The notes beneath the pieces were generated by a model. It was not told the DNA's origin. It did not search any database and was given only the letters and a program-made list of their open reading frames with translations. A DNA stretch of 64,000 nucleotides from NCBI GenBank assembly GCA_027021385.1, contig JALUUL010000058.1, positions 49,038 through 113,037 on the forward strand, given 5' to 3'. Source of the DNA: Planctomycetota bacterium. GTDB taxonomy: Bacteria; Planctomycetota; UBA1135; GCA-002748355. Shown here piece by piece: positions 58,850 through 64,000 of this stretch (the stretch's first letter is position 1; each line of letters opens with the position of its first letter). The translations under genes and the position numbers were made by a program.

Positions 58850-60313
58850 TCAGAGCGGCTCGATCCTCGGTCCCCCGGGTCCGTCGACGAGGGCGAAACC
58901 GAGTTCCCGGATCTCGTCCCGGAGCCGGTCCGCCTTCGCGAAATCCTTCGCGCGGCGAGCCTCCTCCCGCTCCCTCGCCAGGGCCTCGACACGCTCCCGC
59001 GAGGGATCGTCCGGAGGTCCGGCCCAGACGACGCCCGCCGCGGCCTCGACCCTAGGTTCCTCCCCGAGGCAGCCGGTCCAATCCTCGAGGGTCTCGAAGA
59101 ACTTCAAGGCCGACGAGGCCCCGGCCCGGTCCGGGCGGCAGCGGTTCAGGAAGGTCACGGCCTCGAAGAGCACGGCGAGGGCCTCCGAGACGTTGAGGTC
59201 GTCGTCCATCGCCTCCCCGAAGCCCCGCTCGAACTCATCCAGGGCGGAGCGGGGATCCTCGGCCCCGCAGGCCTCGAGCCCGTCACGGATCCGGACCAGC
59301 CGGGCCCGGCACTCCCGGATCCTCGAAAGGGCGCGGCGCGCTTCGAGCAATCCCTCGATCGTGAAGTTCAACGGCATCCGGTAGTGGACGCGCAGCAGGG
59401 CGTATCGGATCTCGAGGCCCGTGAACCCCTTCTCCCGGAGCGAGGCGATCGTGTGGAAGTTGCCGAGGGACTTCGACATCTTCTGCCCGTCGACGAGGAG
59501 ATGGCGGCAGTGCATCCAATGGCGGACGAAGGGACGATGCCCGGTGCTCGCCTCGCTCTGCGCGATCTCGCATTCGTGGTGCGGGAAGACGTTGTCCTCC
59601 CCCCCCGTGTGGATGTCGATCTCGTCCCCGAGGTAGCGCCGGCTCATCGCCGAGCATTCGATGTGCCATCCAGGGAAGCCCCTTCCCCAGGGGGAGTCCC
59701 ACTGCATCAGGTGCTTCGGGTCGGTCTTCCAGAGCGCGAAGTCCCTGGGGCTGCGTTTCTCCTCGTTGACCGCGACCCTCGCTCCGTCGATCAGCTCCTC
59801 GAGCTTCTTGTGCGAGAGGGCGCCGAAGTCCTCGAACTTCTCCTCCTCGAAGTAGACGTTCCCCTCGACGACGTAGGCGTAGCCCTTGTCGACGAGGGTC
59901 GAGATCATCTCGATCATCTCCCCGATGTGCTCGGTCGCCCGGGGGTAGTGGTGCGCGCGCCGGAAGCGCAGCAGATCGAGGGCCTCGAAGAACTCCTTCT
60001 CGTATTTCCGGGCGATCCGGATCGGGTCGAGCTTCTCCCTCCGCGCGGCGGCCATCATCTTGTCCTCGCCCCGGTCGAGGTCGTCCTCGGTCAGGTGGCC
60101 GACGTCGGTGATGTTCATGACCTGGAGAACCCGGTAGCGCCGGGCCTCGAGGTGGCGCCGGAGCAGGTCCGCCATCAGGAAGGAGCGGAAATTCCCGATG
60201 TGCGGGCTCGAGTAGACCGTCGGCCCGCAGTGGTACATCCGCGCCTCCCCCGGGACCCGGGGCTCGAAGGCGACTTTCCGGCGGGCCATCGTGTCGTAGA
60301 AGGTCACGGTCAT
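58850..60313 (-). CDS. cysS: Cysteinyl-tRNA synthetase
   Basis: A 487-residue class I synthetase. Zn-binding Cys29 in [16 protein letters not shown], with HIGN as the first signature, [14 protein letters not shown] (second Zn Cys), [20 protein letters not shown] and KMSKSLGNF as the ATP-binding loop. It ends with the anticodon-binding helix domain. A -10-like TATCAT lies about ten bases before the ATG, so the transcript may have almost no leader. Confidence 0.97.
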   Translation of the reverse strand: MTVTFYDTMARRKVAFEPRVPGEARMYHCGPTVYSSPHIGNFRSFLMADLLRRHLEARRYRVLQVMNITDVGHLTEDDLDRGEDKMMAAARREKLDPIRIARKYEKEFFEALDLLRFRRAHHYPRATEHIGEMIEMISTLVDKGYAYVVEGNVYFEEEKFEDFGALSHKKLEELIDGARVAVNEEKRSPRDFALWKTDPKHLMQWDSPWGRGFPGWHIECSAMSRRYLGDEIDIHTGGEDNVFPHHECEIAQSEASTGHRPFVRHWMHCRHLLVDGQKMSKSLGNFHTIASLREKGFTGLEIRYALLRVHYRMPLNFTIEGLLEARRALSRIRECRARLVRIRDGLEACGAEDPRSALDEFERGFGEAMDDDLNVSEALAVLFEAVTFLNRCRPDRAGASSALKFFETLEDWTGCLGEEPRVEAAAGVVWAGPPDDPSRERVEALAREREEARRAKDFAKADRLRDEIRELGFALVDGPGGPRIEPL

Positions 60314-60322
60314 GGCCGGCGG

Positions 60323-60328
60323 ATGATA
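60323..60328 (-). promoter_or_regulatory. Possible -10 element for a leaderless cysS transcript
   Basis: TATCAT on the minus strand, ten bases before the cysS ATG; transcription would start at or next to the start codon. There is no good -35. Confidence 0.3.
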
Positions 60329-60412
60329 GCGGGGCCTCTCCGGCTCTTCCCCGGAGACTTCCCCCTATCCGCCCTTGTCGGAGGATTCGCGGAGGGCTAC
60401 GACTCGCGGAGC

Positions 60413-63400
60413 ATGGCGCGGGAATCGAAGGGGACCGGCCCGGACGGAACGGGGCTGAAGGAACTCGACCTCCTCCGGGAACTCGGGGCGGGGTCCTCGG
60501 GCACGGTGTGGGAGGCCCGTCTTCGCGGTCCCTGCCTCGGTCTCCCCGAGGGCCGACTCGTCGCGGTCAAGTTCCTGCACCAGAGCCTGCTCTCAGACCC
60601 CGCGGCGGTCGAGCGCTTCCGCCGGGAGGCCGAGATCGGCCTCTCGATGCGCCACCCCAACCTCGTCCGCATCCACGGGCTCCTCGAATCCCGCCTCCTC
60701 GGACTCGACCTGCTGGCTCTCGTCATGGACCTCTGCCGCGGGGCCACGCTCGCGGAGATCCTCGAGGTCGACGGCCCCCTCCTCGAACCGCTCTGCCGGC
60801 GCGTCGCCGGGGAAGCGGCCCGGGGGCTCGCGGCCCTGCACCGCAGGCGCATCGTCCACCGCGACATCAAGCCCGCGAACCTCCACCTCGGCCGGGACGG
60901 AACGACCCGGGTCATGGACTTCGGCTTCGCGACGCGCCGCCGCCGCGCGTCCCCGCGCTCCTCGCGGGGACGCGCCCGGGGAGCGCTGGCCTACCTCGCC
61001 CCCGAATGCCTGCGCGGCGACCCCGCCGAGGCGCCCGCCGACGTCTATGCCCTCGGCGTGACGCTCTTCGAGATCGCGACGGGCCGGCATCCCTTCGAGG
61101 AGGCCGCGACGGACGGGGACGCGATGATCGAGGCCCATCTCCACCGTCCGCCGCCGAGGCCCTCGGAGCTTCGTCCGCAACTCGGCGCCTTCTTCGACGA
61201 GTGCTGCCACATCATGCTCGCGAAGGACCCGGAGAAGCGGCCGTCCGCCGCCGAGATCGCCGAGATTTTCGCCGAGGGGGAGGCGGGACCCTTCTGGCGG
61301 GAGCGCCGACGCCGCGAGCCCCATCGCCTGGCCGAACTCAGGCTGCGGCGCGCGCGCCGCGAAGGACTCCTGCCCTTCGTCGGGCGGGAGGCGGAGCGGG
61401 CCCGCCTCGACGAACTCCTCGCGCGCGCCGCCGGGGGCGGTTTCGTGATCGCCTCCCTCGTCGGTCCCGAGGGAATCGGGAAGCGGCGGCTCTGCGAGGA
61501 ATGGCTCGACCGCGTCCTCCGCGAGGGACGGATCGGAACCCTGTTCGTTGGCGAGCCGACCGGACGCCAGCATCTCCGCGCGCTCTCGCCGATCGGTTCG
61601 TTTCTGATCCAACACTATGGGGGACTCGAGACCTACGCCGGCGAGGACCTGCCGGAAGGCCGCGTCGAGGCTCTCCGGCTGCGGATCGCGCATCGCATGC
61701 GCCGGGAGGCCCGCCTCTCGCTGCGCGCGGCCGGAACCCTGAGCCGGACCCTCTGCGATCCGGGCGCGGCCGGGGGGCCCCTTCCCGTCCGCGCGGCCGC
61801 GAGGGCGCTGGCCGCCGCCGGCGCGCCCGGCGCCCCGCTCCTTCTCAGGATCCACCGCGCGGACGAATGCGAGGACGGCGTCCGGCGCATCCTCGCCGAA
61901 CTCCGGGAGACCCCGCCCCCGGGCGGACTGTTCTGCCTCTGGACGAGCCACGCCCCCGTGCCCCGGGAACTTCGGATCCGCGGATTCCACGAACTGCGCC
62001 TCTCCCCCCTCGCGCCCGCAGAGGCGAGGCGACTCGTCGCCTCGGCCTTCGAACGACCGGAACAGGCCGGGGCGATCGCCGAGGGTCTCTGCGGGGAGGT
62101 CCCCCCCTTGCCGGGACTCCTCGTCGAGGCCCTGCGCTTCGCGGCCCGGAGCGGCCAGATCGAGGGGGAGCCGGGGAGCTTCGCACCGCCCTCCCGCGTC
62201 CCCGACCTCCCGATCTTCCGCGACCTGGCCGCCTGCTACGAGGCCTTCTTCGCGGACCTTCCTCCCGAGGGCCGCGCGATCCTCGAATCCGCCGCCATCC
62301 TCGGCTGGAGGTTCCGCGCCGCGGACCTGGCCGACCTCCGAGGCGAACCCGTGGCCCTGCTGCTCCGGAAGATGCAGGGCCTCCTCGAGGACTGGATCCT
62401 CGATTCGGGGGAGAGCCTGCGCTTCCGGCACCGGAGCCAGCGACGCTGGATCCTCGAACACATGGACCGCGGGGCGAGGATCGAGGGGCACCGGCGAGCC
62501 GCCCGCCGCCTGAAGGCGCGCGGGGCCGACGACCTCCACGTCGCGATGCAGTGGTCCCAGGCCGGCGACCACGAAGAGGCCCTTCCCCTCCTCCTGCGGG
62601 CGGCCGAGACCCTGGCCGACCTGCGCCGTCACCGTTCCGCCCGGCGGGTCCTGCGCCGCGCCTTCCTGCACCTCGACGCCCTGCCCAGGATCCCGCTGCA
62701 TCTCCGCCGGCGGGCGGCCGGTCTCGCCCTCGGCGTCCGCCTCGACCTCGCGGACGAACGGCCCGCCCGCGCGCAGGCGGGCCTCGACAGGATCCGTCCC
62801 CTGCTGCGCGCCCTCGGCCTCGAGGAGGACTCCGCCCTCCTCCTCCTGCGAGCCGCGACGGCCCTGGCCCTGGACCGGGACGAGGAGGCCCGCCGCTGTC
62901 TCGATCTCTGCCTCCGGAAGGCGGAGTCCTCGGGGGACGACCTCCGCGCGGCGGCGGCCCTCCGCCTTTCGAGCCTCTGCGCCGAACGCTCCGGCCGCCA
63001 GCGCGAGGCGCTCAGGCTCGCGGCGGCCGCCCTGACCCGGACCGAGACCGGAGGGCGCCGGCGTCCCGAGGCCCAGGCCGAGGCCCTCGCGAACCTGGCC
63101 GCCCGCGAGGCTGTCGCCCTGCACGTCGAACGTGCCGAGCGGCACTTCGCCCAGGCCGCGCGCCTCTTCGACCTCCTCGGACGGCGGGACGGCCTGCAGG
63201 ACCTCGAACTCGACCGGGCCGAACTCGCGATCGAGACCGGCGAGGGGGGGGCCTTCCGCAAAATCCTCGAGCGGAGGACCGAGGACCTCCCTCCGCGGGG
63301 CGCCGGGGCCCGGGCCCGCCTCCTTCTCGCGGCCCTCGAACTCCAGGAGGATCGCCCCGGGGCGGCCGAGGACCTCCTACGGACCCCGTTCCGGGAGGCC

Positions 63401-63832
63401 GGTCCGCGCCTCCATCTCCAGCGGGAGGCTCTGCGCCTGCGAGCCCTCCTCGCCCGGGACCGGCTTCCCCCCGATCCCGTCCTTCCGGATCCCGGGGCGG
63501 CATCCCCCTGGCCGGAGCTCAGGATCCGCATCCACGCCCTGCGGGCCGCATTCCTGCGCCGCGCAGAGGGCCCCGAGCACGCTCTCCGGGAACTGGCCGC
63601 ATGCAGGCCTCGTCCCGCCGCCCTCGAGGGCCGGGCCCGCCTGGCGCTCCCCCTCCTGCTCCTGACCCGCGCTCGGGCCGCCCGGGACCTCGGCCGCGAG
63701 GCCGAGGCCCGCCGCGACCTCCGCCTCGCGAGACGCGATCTCGAATCCCTGGCCGACCGCCTCCCCCCCGCACGCCGCCGCCGCTTCCTCCAGGCCTTCC
63801 CCGAACGCCGCGCCCTCTACAACGAAGCCTGA
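60413..63832 (+). CDS. Ser/Thr protein kinase with degenerate ATPase and helical-repeat region
   Basis: A 1139-residue protein. The kinase domain (about 15-290) is complete: RELGAGSSGTVW glycine loop, catalytic Lys53 in VAVKF, HRDIKPAN (Asp151), DFG (169-171), APE-like APECLRGD and DVYALGVTLFEIATG. Then a segment like an AAA/ORC-type ATPase starts with PFVGREAERARLDELLARA; its P-loop is GPEGIGKRR, lacking the Ser/Thr after Lys, so it may not hydrolyse ATP. The rest (about 700-1139) is Arg/Leu/Ala-rich helical repeats. This kinase/ATPase/TPR layout is common in myxobacteria and planctomycetes. A weak TTGTCG-17-TACGAC pair lies just upstream of the ATG. Confidence 0.85.
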   Translation: MARESKGTGPDGTGLKELDLLRELGAGSSGTVWEARLRGPCLGLPEGRLVAVKFLHQSLLSDPAAVERFRREAEIGLSMRHPNLVRIHGLLESRLLGLDLLALVMDLCRGATLAEILEVDGPLLEPLCRRVAGEAARGLAALHRRRIVHRDIKPANLHLGRDGTTRVMDFGFATRRRRASPRSSRGRARGALAYLAPECLRGDPAEAPADVYALGVTLFEIATGRHPFEEAATDGDAMIEAHLHRPPPRPSELRPQLGAFFDECCHIMLAKDPEKRPSAAEIAEIFAEGEAGPFWRERRRREPHRLAELRLRRARREGLLPFVGREAERARLDELLARAAGGGFVIASLVGPEGIGKRRLCEEWLDRVLREGRIGTLFVGEPTGRQHLRALSPIGSFLIQHYGGLETYAGEDLPEGRVEALRLRIAHRMRREARLSLRAAGTLSRTLCDPGAAGGPLPVRAAARALAAAGAPGAPLLLRIHRADECEDGVRRILAELRETPPPGGLFCLWTSHAPVPRELRIRGFHELRLSPLAPAEARRLVASAFERPEQAGAIAEGLCGEVPPLPGLLVEALRFAARSGQIEGEPGSFAPPSRVPDLPIFRDLAACYEAFFADLPPEGRAILESAAILGWRFRAADLADLRGEPVALLLRKMQGLLEDWILDSGESLRFRHRSQRRWILEHMDRGARIEGHRRAARRLKARGADDLHVAMQWSQAGDHEEALPLLLRAAETLADLRRHRSARRVLRRAFLHLDALPRIPLHLRRRAAGLALGVRLDLADERPARAQAGLDRIRPLLRALGLEEDSALLLLRAATALALDRDEEARRCLDLCLRKAESSGDDLRAAAALRLSSLCAERSGRQREALRLAAAALTRTETGGRRRPEAQAEALANLAAREAVALHVERAERHFAQAARLFDLLGRRDGLQDLELDRAELAIETGEGGAFRKILERRTEDLPPRGAGARARLLLAALELQEDRPGAAEDLLRTPFREAGPRLHLQREALRLRALLARDRLPPDPVLPDPGAASPWPELRIRIHALRAAFLRRAEGPEHALRELAACRPRPAALEGRARLALPLLLLTRARAARDLGREAEARRDLRLARRDLESLADRLPPARRRRFLQAFPERRALYNEA

Positions 63833-64000
63833 GGCCCCCCTTCGCGAACCGACGGTCCGAGCGCTACGAGGTAGGCGACCTGTTTACGCACTCCGGAGGC
63901 CCGAAGGGTCAGGGTCTATGAAGGTAGGGGCCTGCCGAAGCCCTCCTCGCAGGATTGGAAGATTTCCATACACCTGGAGAGCCACCATCCTTCCCCCCCC
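63833..64000. other. Unassigned right-edge sequence
   Basis: The final 168 bases after the kinase gene are less GC-rich than the genes. I find no coding frame, tRNA or known RNA here. A minus-strand frame of about 33 codons starts near 63985 but has no recognisable content. The window ends in a run of C. Confidence 0.5.

Noticed and set aside
63833..64000. A small RNA (SRP- or tRNA-like) at the right edge
   Set aside because: Short G/C hairpins are present, but no cloverleaf, SRP domain IV or other known RNA signature could be made out.

Overview
The window is GC-rich bacterial chromosome with tightly packed genes, many overlapping by 4 or 8 bases. A heptose-epoxide-pathway epimerase (HldD), a TonB-dependent receptor and two LptF/LptG-like membrane proteins point to a diderm with LPS-type outer membrane. 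The style of the large secreted and FHA proteins and the pseudopilin genes resembles Planctomycetota or a neighbouring uncultured lineage, but this is a low-confidence impression. No rRNA, tRNA, CRISPR array or insertion sequence was recognised.

Left end (1-9 kb): a truncated FAD subunit of a molybdenum hydroxylase, then a selenium locus on the minus strand (selA, selD, and a short OsmC-like fragment). The selD gene starts upstream of an in-frame UGA that aligns with the catalytic Cys/Sec position, so SelD is itself a selenoprotein. Then recJ, a VTT/DedA-type membrane protein and hldD on the plus strand. From 28.6 kb back to 6.9 kb runs one very long minus-strand operon: FHA protein, PilM/PilN fusion, PilO-like protein, TPR protein, five pseudopilins (GspG, H, K, J, I types), a zinc-ribbon secreted protein, a lipoprotein foldase, ScpB and a SurA/PpiD-like membrane foldase. 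Several of these proteins carry lectin-like beta-sandwich (LamG-type) modules, and the GspK-type protein is enlarged to 1715 residues. No secretion ATPase, platform protein or secretin gene is present in the window.

Middle (28.8-47.8 kb): rsmE with an LptF/LptG-like pair; a minus-strand operon of a single-AAA+ Clp-like ATPase, an ABC-type substrate-binding protein, a TonB receptor and a sensor histidine kinase; an Hsp20 gene; an RlmI-type methyltransferase with a tetratricopeptide-like protein and a GNAT enzyme; then the translation operon nusA-infB-DUF503-rbfA behind a recognisable promoter and a 270-base leader.

Right end (47.9-64 kb): a secreted protein followed by a broken iodothyronine-deiodinase-like selenoprotein gene (in-frame UGA plus three apparent one-base losses and an internal deletion); a deacetylase-like protein overlapping an unusual lipoyl / subunit-binding / left-handed beta-helix acyltransferase fusion; a gene with an RNA-polymerase alpha-CTD-like domain driven by the best consensus promoter of the window; an SPFH protein with a ribbon-helix-helix protein; a small histidine kinase; a fused E1 alpha/beta dehydrogenase; cysS; and a large Ser/Thr kinase with an ATPase-like and helical-repeat tail. 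The strongest leads are the selenoproteins missed by ordinary start/stop calling, the lectin-decorated pseudopilus operon, and the lipoyl-acyltransferase fusion.
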